The notes under the pieces are model-generated. The model made no database searches. It saw only the letters and a list, made by a program, of their open reading frames with translations, and was not told where the DNA came from. Source: G026625185 sp963727835 (GTDB lineage Bacteria > Desulfobacterota > WTBG01 > JAGOGO01). From it: DNA of 40,698 bases. A program made the position numbers and the translations under genes. Positions 16,677 through 24,305 of the stretch are shown here, piece after piece; position 1 is the first letter of the stretch; every line of letters starts with the position of its first letter. The stretch is from NCBI GenBank assembly GCA_963727835.1, contig CAVSIB010000012.1, positions 1-40,698 on the forward strand, in the 5' to 3' direction.

Positions 16677-16712
16677 TCCAACACTAAATTCCAACACTAA
16701 ATTTGTGTTGGA
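16677..16712. promoter_or_regulatory. Operator with direct and inverted repeats
   Basis: TCCAACACTAAAT occurs twice in tandem (16677-16689 and 16690-16702), and the second copy forms an inverted repeat with GTGTTGGA (16705-16712), eight-base arms separated by seven bases. It lies 16 bases upstream of the CII-like gene and just before its GGAGGAG ribosome site, so it probably controls that operon. Confidence 0.65.
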
Positions 16713-16727
16713 AAATGGAGGAGAGAA

Positions 16728-17078
16728 ATGGCGAAGGAAACTTATGGGGAAATTCTTTCTGATTTAGTTGATGATATGGCGAAAGCGGATGAACGCGCTG
16801 ATATTTTTCGCCGAAATCAAATCTCGCGCAATCACTTCCATAATGTAACCAATCCCAATCGAAAAAGCTCTTCTGGAGACCCATATTATTGTCCTACCGA
16901 ATGGGGAGTTATCCTTACCAAAGATTCAAAAAATTATACTTGGATTAAAACCGTAGCCAAGGACTGCAACTGCATCATCATCACCCCCGAAGAACAAAAG
17001 AAACTAACCGAGGCAAAGCCGGAAGAAACGATTGACCTCATACAGTCGATTTTTGGCATGATTAAAAACGGGAAGTAA
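16728..17078 (+). CDS. Phage regulatory protein, CII-like
   Basis: ATG 16728 follows a strong GGAGGAG. The 116-residue protein has a helical N-terminus with acidic residues, then ISRNHFHNVTNPNRKSSSGD and a TEWGVILTKDSKNYTWIKTV segment, and a C-terminal helix. This pattern is found in small phage regulators sometimes labelled CII family, where the N-terminal part acts as an HTH. It heads the rightward operon that ends with the integrase, and its own operator lies just upstream. The assignment rests on remembered family resemblance. Confidence 0.55.
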   Translation: MAKETYGEILSDLVDDMAKADERADIFRRNQISRNHFHNVTNPNRKSSSGDPYYCPTEWGVILTKDSKNYTWIKTVAKDCNCIIITPEEQKKLTEAKPEETIDLIQSIFGMIKNGK

Positions 17079-17080
17079 TA

Positions 17081-17290
17081 ATGGTCAACCAAGACATTAA
17101 AGCCGAGCCAGAAGCATTCACGCAAGGATTAGAGCTAATTCCATGCGGGCTCATTGGTTGTAAAACTAAGTTTGAACCGAAAAGAAAAAATCAAAATTTC
17201 TGTTCATCAGAACATCGAAAGGAATTTCATCGAATCGCAAAGAAAATGGGAACTAATCTTTTAACGAATTTGAAAGAGGAAATAGTATGA
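17081..17290 (+). CDS. Small zinc-finger protein
   Basis: ATG 17081 follows the previous stop by two bases. The 69-residue product carries a C-x4-C-x13-C-x4-H type site (CGLIGC, then NFCSSEHRKEFHR), a layout resembling stand-alone phage zinc fingers. Its stop overlaps the next ATG as ATGA, so the genes are coupled. Confidence 0.65.
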   Translation: MVNQDIKAEPEAFTQGLELIPCGLIGCKTKFEPKRKNQNFCSSEHRKEFHRIAKKMGTNLLTNLKEEIV

Positions 17291-17409
17291 CCATTCCGGG
17301 CCCAGCCCGTTTTCATAAGCTCCTCCTTTCCTGCGGTGCGTCCAATCGTGGGCGCATCGTGGGGCGACTTCGAACTTGGTGGGACGTAGTAGCCAAAAAA
17401 GAGGAATGA
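17287..17409 (+). CDS. 40-residue basic protein
   Basis: This short frame starts inside the previous stop (ATGA) and reads MTIPGPARFHKLLLSCGASN, then a basic, Trp-containing tail, ending at TGA 17409. The ATGA coupling on its 5' side is the main support. A following GC-rich stretch (17410-17526) contains GCCGGC-type inverted repeats but no convincing gene. Confidence 0.4.
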   Translation: MTIPGPARFHKLLLSCGASNRGRIVGRLRTWWDVVAKKEE

Positions 17410-17526
17410 TGGTTAGATCCCCGCCGCCGGCACGGGTAATTGCCGGCACCAAATAAGACACTTTGTAAGGCCGGCGTGTAAACTACCACCCCGAGCCGGG
17501 GCGGGTCCCCGGCAAACCTAAAAATT

Positions 17527-18051
17527 ATGAACCCTGAAACTTTCTTTTGCAAGAACAACAATATGCAGCTGGAAAAGAAAGAGTGCCTCCGCCGGCAGGA
17601 AAGGCGGATAACTTATTCACCGGGCAATCCTTCACCCTCATATCTCGAGTGTCGGGATTGCAAACAGGGTAGGGCAATAATGAATCCTGCCCAGGAGGAT
17701 AAGAGGATGGAAGATAAAAACATAAATAAGCCGGAAGACCCAACGTTGAAACGATGTTCTAAATGCGGAGAGGTCAAACCCCTGGATGATTTCGGGTCAA
17801 ATAAACAAGCGCCAGATGGGAGAAACTGGGGGTGCAAAACATGTACTGCTAAAGTCCAGCGAGAACGCTACGGGAAATCACATAGCGAAAGTAACACAGC
17901 AAAGAGACCGATTGCCAAGAAGCAAAAACCCGAACCAAAACACCCTGATCTTGATTCTTTGATTGAAAAATTAAAAATTGAAAAAATTGCCCTGATGGCC
18001 GAAGTTGACCGGATCAATACAACTCTCTCCATGATCCAGGAGAGAATGTAA
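17527..18051 (+). CDS. Zinc-ribbon protein with C-terminal coiled coil (possibly two fused genes)
   Basis: The 174-residue frame contains two cysteine modules. The first (residues 8-50: C-x11-C, then CRDCKQG) resembles short phage Zn proteins. The second (KRCSKCGEVKPLDDFG near 75, then CKTC) is a ribbon common in phage HNH-associated proteins. A coiled coil (LIEKLKIEKIALMAEVDRIN) ends it. Upstream of the ATG at 17707 lies a good AGGAGG (17693-17698), so a separate 114-residue protein probably starts there, and the two modules may be read as one only because the first stop was lost. It precedes the integrase by four bases. Confidence 0.6.
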   Translation: MNPETFFCKNNNMQLEKKECLRRQERRITYSPGNPSPSYLECRDCKQGRAIMNPAQEDKRMEDKNINKPEDPTLKRCSKCGEVKPLDDFGSNKQAPDGRNWGCKTCTAKVQRERYGKSHSESNTAKRPIAKKQKPEPKHPDLDSLIEKLKIEKIALMAEVDRINTTLSMIQERM

Positions 18052-18124
18052 AAATATGATTGCTTCCCCACAGACAAAAGATATATCATCCTACCCATAT
18101 AAACCTTGTGAGGAGGATATAACT

Positions 18125-19309
18125 ATGCGTGGGGATATATATAGCCGAGAGGCTTGCCCGATTTGCGGGGGGAAATACCGTAACGATAGCAAAAAAAGAG
18201 CTTTAATCTGCCCGAACCATCCTAACCAAAGAGCAATATCCTTTTATGTCCAATTTGGGAGAACCCAAAAGCGATTCAGGACCTATGATAAAGCGGATCG
18301 CTTTCTGAATGGCGTTCGTTACGAAACCGACAAGGGCAATTTTGACCCAAGGGATTATAAAAAAGATAATCCGCTTGGGTTTGAAACGCTTGCGGACCAA
18401 TTTATAGAATTTAAAAAAGGGGAAATCAAGTCCCTGCGATCAATAGAATACCACCTGAAATTGGCAACGGCATATTGGCACGACAAGAACATTAAGACCA
18501 TTCGGTATGCTGAATTTGAAGATTTTTTACTCGCAAAAACCAAACTTTCCAAAGAAATCGTCGGCCACTTATCCAGTAAATCAAGAGCAAACATCAAAAC
18601 CACTTTACATTCGATGTGGGTCTGGCTCCAAAAACGGGAGGTTATTACGAGGGCTCAGTTTCCAGAGTTTCCCAAGGTTGATTTCACCCTTGGCTGGAGA
18701 AAGTTGGTTGACAAAGAAACTCAGCAGACAATTCTCGAAGAAATAAAAAGGATTTCCGCAAGGAATCCTAAAATTTATCTTGGCATTAAATGGCTCTCCA
18801 CCTATTTTTCCATAAGACCCTCTGAAATGCTCTCCATCAAGGAAGGTGATTTCGATTTCCACCTGGGTGGTGTCCTGATCCGGCAGCCAAAGGAAAAAAC
18901 CCCTAAATTCGTACCGTTCCTACCGGAAGATTTGGCAATAGTTAAATCGTACCCTTCGGCATTGCCCCACCTTTATTTTTTTAGGCATGGCAAAGGATGG
19001 GGTGGAGTAACACCGGGTTCAAAAATGGGAAGGGATTGTCTTTGGAAAGCGTGGCATAAGGCGTGTCTTAACCTCGGGATCCAGGGCGTTGATCTTTACG
19101 GTGGGACAAAACATAGTTCAATAACGGACCTAAAAAAATACTTCTCCCCGGAGAAAATAAAGAAGGCTTCTCGGATTTCATCGAACAAGGCGATTGACAG
19201 ATATTTGCAGTTTGAGCTCGCGGATTCGGTGGAGATTTACCAGAAATCAGGCGCAGTAAAAGCGCAGTTAAAAATAACCCCTATTAATAAAGGTAAGCAT
19301 TTAAAATAA
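18125..19309 (+). CDS. int: Tyrosine recombinase/integrase with N-terminal zinc ribbon
   Basis: ATG 18125 is chosen for the AGGAGG at 18110-18115; an upstream ATG at 18056 lacks one. The 394-residue protein starts with a zinc ribbon (CPICGG, then CPNHP), followed by an SAM-like core-binding domain and a catalytic domain. Catalytic Arg lies in YFSIRPSEML (residue 231), the second box reads YGGTKHS with Lys in place of the usual Arg (residues 325-331), and Tyr lies in DRYLQF (residue 360). It reads directly into the 3' end of tRNA-Ser, 14 bases away, which is typical of integrases that insert into tRNA genes. Confidence 0.85.
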   Translation: MRGDIYSREACPICGGKYRNDSKKRALICPNHPNQRAISFYVQFGRTQKRFRTYDKADRFLNGVRYETDKGNFDPRDYKKDNPLGFETLADQFIEFKKGEIKSLRSIEYHLKLATAYWHDKNIKTIRYAEFEDFLLAKTKLSKEIVGHLSSKSRANIKTTLHSMWVWLQKREVITRAQFPEFPKVDFTLGWRKLVDKETQQTILEEIKRISARNPKIYLGIKWLSTYFSIRPSEMLSIKEGDFDFHLGGVLIRQPKEKTPKFVPFLPEDLAIVKSYPSALPHLYFFRHGKGWGGVTPGSKMGRDCLWKAWHKACLNLGIQGVDLYGGTKHSSITDLKKYFSPEKIKKASRISSNKAIDRYLQFELADSVEIYQKSGAVKAQLKITPINKGKHLK

Positions 19310-19323
19310 TGTATAAAAATAAG

Positions 19324-19413
19324 CGGAGAGGGCGGGATTCGAACCCGCGTGCCCCGGTTAAAGGACAAGCCGATTTCGAGTCGGCCCCGTTACAACCACT
19401 TCGGTACCTCTCC
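19324..19413 (-). tRNA. tRNA-Ser (anticodon CGA)
   Basis: The minus strand folds as a class II tRNA: acceptor GGAGAGG/CCTCTCC, D arm, anticodon stem GCCGA/TCGGC with loop CTCGAAA (anticodon CGA, reading UCG), a long variable arm and a T arm with GGTTCGAATCC. The discriminator is G and CCA is not encoded. Its 3' end faces the integrase gene, so it is the probable attachment site of the element to the left. Confidence 0.95.
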
Positions 19414-19432
19414 GAAAAAAAGTTTTAGTATT

Positions 19433-19894
19433 TTAAATTGGTTTTTCTTTTTCTTTAAAAAAACGCTGAATAATTTCTCCGCACTCAGTTTTCAAAACCC
19501 CGGCAGTGACTTTCAGGTGATGGTTGAGCCTGGCATCATTTCCGAGCTGATAGAGCGTTACCAGGCCTCCCCCTTTGGGGTCCGAAACTCCAAAAATTAC
19601 CTCTTCTACCCGGGCATGGATAAGGGCCCCAGCGCACATAATGCATGGCTCTATGGTTACATAAATCCGAGTTTTATTCAACCGGTAATTTTTTAAAACT
19701 TCTGCTGCTTCCCGCAAGGCAATGATTTCAGCATGGGCAGAAGGATCATTTCGTCTCATTGTTTCATTGTGAGATTTACTCAAAACCTCTCCCCCGCTTG
19801 ACATCACGACCGCGCCAACCGGGACTTCACCCATTTCGTAAGCCTTAAGGGCTTCGCTTAAGGCTATTTGCATGTAGAATTCGTGAAACTGCAT
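19433..19894 (-). CDS. tadA: tRNA-specific adenosine deaminase TadA
   Basis: The 153-residue protein has the cytidine/deoxycytidylate deaminase fold: HAE at residues 54-56 and PCIMC at 83-87 bind zinc and supply the catalytic Glu. Length and the EVPVGAVV and ARVEEVIFG segments fit TadA, which converts A34 to inosine in tRNA-Arg(ACG) and is essential in most bacteria. The chosen ATG (19894) gives the usual length; an internal ATG seven codons on is possible. It lies on the same strand as, and upstream of, the tRNA-Ser gene, and the element has inserted beyond both. Confidence 0.9.
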   Translation of the reverse strand: MQFHEFYMQIALSEALKAYEMGEVPVGAVVMSSGGEVLSKSHNETMRRNDPSAHAEIIALREAAEVLKNYRLNKTRIYVTIEPCIMCAGALIHARVEEVIFGVSDPKGGGLVTLYQLGNDARLNHHLKVTAGVLKTECGEIIQRFFKEKEKPI

Positions 19895-19919
19895 AGGCCT
19901 CGATAACTATATCCACTCC

Positions 19920-20225
19920 TTAACTAATCAGATTTTCTCCAACACCGGTTACGCGGAGGACTCGATAAACTGTGCTTTCCGTCAAGCATTTTTCGGATTG
20001 CGCCTTCGTGGAGCGTGATCATTCCGTCCTTCAGCGCTTCGGTTTAAATTTGACAGTTTTCTATTTTTTGGCTGATTAGTTTTTGGATGCGGTCGTTTAT
20101 TTCCATTACCTCAAAGATTCCGGTTCGGCCGAGGTAGCCGGTCCACCGGCATTTATCGCATCCTTCGCCAATGTGGATCTTTCCCCAGGATCTCGGTTAA
20201 AAACCTTCATCACATAAAACCTTAC
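19920..20225 (-). pseudogene. 3' remnant of a PilB/GspE-type secretion ATPase
   Basis: The minus strand reads HIGEGCDKCRWTGYLGRTGI, FEVMEINDRIQKLISQKI, then TAA, then EALKDGMITLHEGAI and, after a frameshift, TVYRVLRVTGVGENLIS to TAA 19920. This is the C-terminal zinc-binding (CxxCxxTGY) and GM-x-TL region of type IV pilus or type II secretion ATPases. Only about 100 of some 550 codons remain and there is no start. It is a decayed fragment on the host side of the tRNA. Confidence 0.75.
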
Positions 20226-20495
20226 AGACTGTGTCAATGCTTAATGATTTATTCATAATTTTAAAAAAAATATTTTGTTTATATTGTTCCCTGATAAGCT
20301 AAAATACTTCTTACCCTCCTCATCTTCTTTTGCGATTGGGGGGGGTGGCTAAAATTAGGCTATCACTGTAACAGATATGGAGTTTTTTTGCAATGTTCCA
20401 TAAAACCATTCAAATAAATTAAAGAATTATAGAATATAAATTTTTTTAGGATTGTTTTATCCGCACCATAAGGAAAGGAATTTAAGGCCCCATCC

Positions 20496-21320
20496 ATGAT
20501 TATTAGTGCGAGTCGAAGGACCGATATTCCTGCTTTCTATTCTTCTTGGTTCATGGAACGAATACGAGAAGAGAATGTCCGGGTTAAAAATCCCTTTAAT
20601 CCTTCCCAGGCAAAAACAGTGAGCTTGCGACCTAAGGACGTAGAGGCACTTGTATTCTGGACCAGAAATGCTGAACCGCTTATGAAGCATTTAAAAGAGC
20701 TGGATGACCGGGGGTACAACTATATTTTTCTTTATACTATAACCGGATATGGAATCCCTCTCGAAAAAAAATCTCCTTCTTTAGAAAAAGCTTTAGAAAC
20801 TTTTAAAAAACTTAGTCATGAAATTGGGCCTGAAAAAATTTTCTGGCGTTTTGATCCCATTATTTATGCATCCGGAAAGGGAGAGGGGTGGATAACATCC
20901 TGTTTCAATAAAATTGCGTGTGCTCTCAGAAATGAAACTCAGCGGGTGATAGTAAGCTTTCTTGACTTTTATCCTAAGGTCTTAAAAAGGCTCAAGATAG
21001 TGGAAAAAGAATGCGGATTTAAGATCATTGATCTTACTTATCAGAACAACATTGTTGGGAAAATTGCCACCACCTTGGCTGAGTTAGCCACAACAAATAG
21101 TATGCAAATATTCAGTTGCGCGGAAAAGGAAGAACTTGCCAGTTTTGGCATTCAGCCGGGAAGTTGTATTGACGGGAAAGTGCTTAACCGTCTTTTTGGA
21201 ACACAGATCACCATCGAAAAAGATAAAAATCAAAGGCCCGCGTGTCGGTGCACAACCAGCCAGGATATCGGAGAATACCGAACGTGTCGTCATGGGTGCG
21301 TGTATTGTTACGCATTATGA
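20496..21320 (+). CDS. DUF1848 family protein, putative Fe-S/radical-SAM-like
   Basis: The 274-residue protein starts MIISASRRTDIPAFYSSWFM and has RVKNPFNPSQ, VFWTRNAEPL, FLYTITGYG and KIFWRFDPI, the conserved pattern of DUF1848. It ends with a cysteine cluster (ACRCTTSQDIGEYRTCRHGC, then VYCYAL). The C-x3-C-x2-C arrangement at the very end looks like an iron-sulphur or radical-SAM-type cluster placed at the C-terminus rather than the N-terminus. The biochemical role is unknown. A weak AAGG site precedes the ATG. It stands alone, divergent from the PilB/GspE remnant and convergent with the acyl-CoA synthetase gene. Confidence 0.85.
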   Translation: MIISASRRTDIPAFYSSWFMERIREENVRVKNPFNPSQAKTVSLRPKDVEALVFWTRNAEPLMKHLKELDDRGYNYIFLYTITGYGIPLEKKSPSLEKALETFKKLSHEIGPEKIFWRFDPIIYASGKGEGWITSCFNKIACALRNETQRVIVSFLDFYPKVLKRLKIVEKECGFKIIDLTYQNNIVGKIATTLAELATTNSMQIFSCAEKEELASFGIQPGSCIDGKVLNRLFGTQITIEKDKNQRPACRCTTSQDIGEYRTCRHGCVYCYAL

Positions 21321-21404
21321 TAGTGAAGTGGTGGGGAGGTATAAAAAATCTATTATTCCATCATGCTTGATTAACAAAATCGGGGAAAATAGGGTAGGGT
21401 GACA

Positions 21405-24068
21405 TTATTTCAGGCGGAGGGTCACTGTGGTTGTTCCTCCTGGCTGGCCTTGTACTGTGAATCCCAATTTTTTGCAAAAACTGAGCATTTTTTTGTTATC
21501 TGTTAGCACCTCACCATATATCTCGTGCACCCCTTTTTCTCTACCTATGTCTATGAGCACCTCCATAAGTTTATAACCCAACCTTTTCCCCTGATACTTA
21601 TCGTGCACAAGAACCGCAAACTCACCGGAATTGAAGTCGGAATTAATGATGAGCCTGGCGACACCGATTATCTTTCTTTGCCCATTTTCCATGATTTCTC
21701 CAACCATGGCAATATGCCGGTCATAATCTATGTTACAGAATAGGATAAGCTTTTCGTGAGACATGTCGATATTCGGTGAAAAAAATCGGGTTCTCAAACT
21801 CTCTGGTGACAAGCTTGCGAGCAGCTCGTGTTCCAATGGCTCATCTTCAGGTCTTATTGGTCTCAGTAGCACGTTGGTGCCGTCTGAAAATTCCCAGGGT
21901 ATTATGTAGTTTGACGGGTAGGGCATGATCACTAAATGCTGGTACTGGGGAGCATCAATGCAGTCTCGGTCAAGGATGATCCGTCCATCGAGGGCGTATG
22001 GTTTGCCATTGGAAATACACAACGGATTGATATCAATTTCGGCGATTTCAGGGAACTCAACGACCAGATTAGAAAAATTGACAATGGTTTCTTCCAGTGC
22101 TCCCAGGTCCGCCGGCGGTTTGCCGCGCCAGCCTTGCATGAGCTTGTAGGCTTTTGTTTCTTCGATCAGTCTTTTTGCCAGTGTCTGGTTGAGAGGCGGA
22201 AGGCCGATGGAAAAATCACTGATAAGCTCGGCAGTGATTCCCCCCATTCCGAAAAGAATGACCGAGCCGAAGTCTTTATCTTTTTTGGCGCCGAGAATAA
22301 GCTCGTAGTCTATTACCTCGACCATCTTTTGAATGGTGACACCTTCTATGACTGCATGTGGGGCGCGTTTTTTTACCCCGGTGATCATTTTCCCGTATGC
22401 ATCCCATAATTGTTGATCGGCATTAATTCTCGTCACCACCCCGTCAACATCGCTCTTGTGTGAAATGTCAGGAGAAACAATCTTTATGACGACGGGGTAC
22501 CCTATCTTTTGCGCGATATCCAACGCTTCCTCAACGTGCCGGGTAATGTATGTAGTGGTCGCTGGTATGCCGTAATTCGCGAAGAAGTCTTTTGACTCCT
22601 TTTCATTGAGGAGGGTCCTGCCTTCCTGGACAACTCTTCTTATTAGCGCCCTGAGTGTATCATTTGAGGGTGCTTTGTGCCTCGGTAACGCAGCGGGAGT
22701 TTCATAAAGCAATTCGAGATTTCTTTTGTACTTAAGCATGTTCATGTAAGCTCGAACCGCTTCCTCAGGGGTTTCGTAGGTTGGAATGTTATGTTGGGTG
22801 AATATTTCCCTCGCGGTGCGCACTTTTACCCCTCCCATCCAGGCGGTAGTGATTGGTTTCTGCGCGTCTTTTTCAATTTGTGTGATAGCCCGAGCCACAT
22901 CTTCGGGAGGCGCGGTGTCTATGGGAACATATAGGACAAGAATACCGTCTATCCCCGGGTCATGCAGGCAGGTAGTGATCGCTTGTTCATATCTCTCGGT
23001 ATGCGCGTCCCCCAATATGTCAACGGGATTGCCTTTGCTCCAGAAGGGAGGTAAACACCCGTTCAATTCCTGGACTGTTTTATCGGAAAGCCCGGCAAGT
23101 TCTCCCCCGAGATCAATAAGGGTGTCGGTAGCCATGACACCCGGTCCGCCGGCGTTTGTTATGATTGCGAGCTTTGGGCCCCGGGGTAATTTCCGGGAAT
23201 CCAAAACCGTCGCCGCATCAAAAAGTTCCCCAATCTCCTTTACCCTTACCACACCGATTCTTTTAAAGGCCGCTTCATAGATTGCATCATCGCCAGCCAT
23301 AGCACCGGTATGGGATCGAGCTGCTTTTGCGCTCTCGGTAAACCTTCCCGGTTTTAAAACAATAATGGGTTTTTGGAGCGCAAAAGACCGTGCAGCACTC
23401 ATAAATTTTCTTGCATTCCCTACACCTTCCATATATACCAAAATACTCCTCGTATCTTTATCATCACCGAGAAAATCTATTAGGTCACCAAAGTCAACAT
23501 CAAGCATTGAGCCAAGAGAGGCAAACATGCTAAAACCAATGTGCTTATCAATTGCCCAGTCAAGTATTGCGTCACCCAACGCGCCGCTTTGGGAGATAAA
23601 AGCGATATCCCCGGAAGACGGGGCTGTTTTTATGAATGTTGTGTTTAATCCAACATTGGGTCTCAAATACCCTATACAGTTTGGCCCCAAGATACGCATC
23701 CCGTATTTCTTCCGTATCTCGGATATTTGATGTTCGAGAACCTCTCCCCCCTCCCCTATCTCCTTGAACCCCGCGGAAATTATGACTATTCCACCCACGC
23801 CTGCTTTCCCGCACTCCTCAACAATCTCAGGCACTGTGTGAGCAGGCGTTGCTACGACGGCAAGCTCAACGGGTTCGGGAACATCCGCGATGTTGGGATA
23901 GGCATCAAAATCTAAGACTTTCTTTTTATGCGGGTTTACCGGGAATATTTTTCTATCTTTTGACTGAAGTAGATTAGTCAAAATGATTCTGCCTATGGTA
24001 CTTTCCTTGTCGCTGGCGCCAATCAAAGCTATGGTTTTTGGATTAAAAAGATTATTTAATTTGCGCAT
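21405..24068 (-). CDS. ADP-forming acyl-CoA synthetase fused to GNAT acetyltransferase
   Basis: ATG 24068 is preferred because GGGGAG precedes it by seven bases; the frame opens nine codons earlier. The 887-residue protein has, in order, a CoA-binding domain (IALIGASDKESTIG near residue 13, LGPNCIGYLRP near 125), the succinyl-CoA-ligase-like domain with the phosphohistidine loop (RSHTGAMAGDD near 255), an ATP-grasp domain (YPVVIKIVSPDISHKSDVDG near 530) and a C-terminal GNAT domain (LLRPIRPEDEP near 730). This is the architecture of PatZ-like protein acetyltransferases and of acetate-CoA ligases. It either makes acetate and ATP from acetyl-CoA or acetylates metabolic enzymes; the phosphohistidine is kept, so ligase activity is possible. 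Confidence 0.9.
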   Translation of the reverse strand: MRKLNNLFNPKTIALIGASDKESTIGRIILTNLLQSKDRKIFPVNPHKKKVLDFDAYPNIADVPEPVELAVVATPAHTVPEIVEECGKAGVGGIVIISAGFKEIGEGGEVLEHQISEIRKKYGMRILGPNCIGYLRPNVGLNTTFIKTAPSSGDIAFISQSGALGDAILDWAIDKHIGFSMFASLGSMLDVDFGDLIDFLGDDKDTRSILVYMEGVGNARKFMSAARSFALQKPIIVLKPGRFTESAKAARSHTGAMAGDDAIYEAAFKRIGVVRVKEIGELFDAATVLDSRKLPRGPKLAIITNAGGPGVMATDTLIDLGGELAGLSDKTVQELNGCLPPFWSKGNPVDILGDAHTERYEQAITTCLHDPGIDGILVLYVPIDTAPPEDVARAITQIEKDAQKPITTAWMGGVKVRTAREIFTQHNIPTYETPEEAVRAYMNMLKYKRNLELLYETPAALPRHKAPSNDTLRALIRRVVQEGRTLLNEKESKDFFANYGIPATTTYITRHVEEALDIAQKIGYPVVIKIVSPDISHKSDVDGVVTRINADQQLWDAYGKMITGVKKRAPHAVIEGVTIQKMVEVIDYELILGAKKDKDFGSVILFGMGGITAELISDFSIGLPPLNQTLAKRLIEETKAYKLMQGWRGKPPADLGALEETIVNFSNLVVEFPEIAEIDINPLCISNGKPYALDGRIILDRDCIDAPQYQHLVIMPYPSNYIIPWEFSDGTNVLLRPIRPEDEPLEHELLASLSPESLRTRFFSPNIDMSHEKLILFCNIDYDRHIAMVGEIMENGQRKIIGVARLIINSDFNSGEFAVLVHDKYQGKRLGYKLMEVLIDIGREKGVHEIYGEVLTDNKKMLSFCKKLGFTVQGQPGGTTTVTLRLK

Positions 24069-24305
24069 GAGATACTCCCCACGAGAAGGTTGCAAGGACT
24101 AATAGTAGCATGGGATTTTTCCCGAAAATAATATTATTATAACTGCATTAAGGTGATAATGCAACAAATGCAAATGTTACCCAAGAAGTAGTTTGGACGA
24201 AATATTTCTTGATTTTTAAACGTAATAATTCCTCGAAGCTTGCTCTATGCTACTTTATCAGGTTAAATCCGGCTTTGCTTGGGAGGAATAATAGGTGATG
24301 TAATT

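Noticed and set aside
9212..19324. Left attachment site of the element
   Set aside because: I looked for a copy of the tRNA-Ser 3' end (GGTTCGAATCC followed by CGCCCTCTCC or inverse) left of the integrase and did not find one within the window, so no site is called.
20226..20495. A further copy of the repeat near GTTTATATTG at about 20277
   Set aside because: Only about ten bases match, and the downstream sequence does not code for the shared tail.
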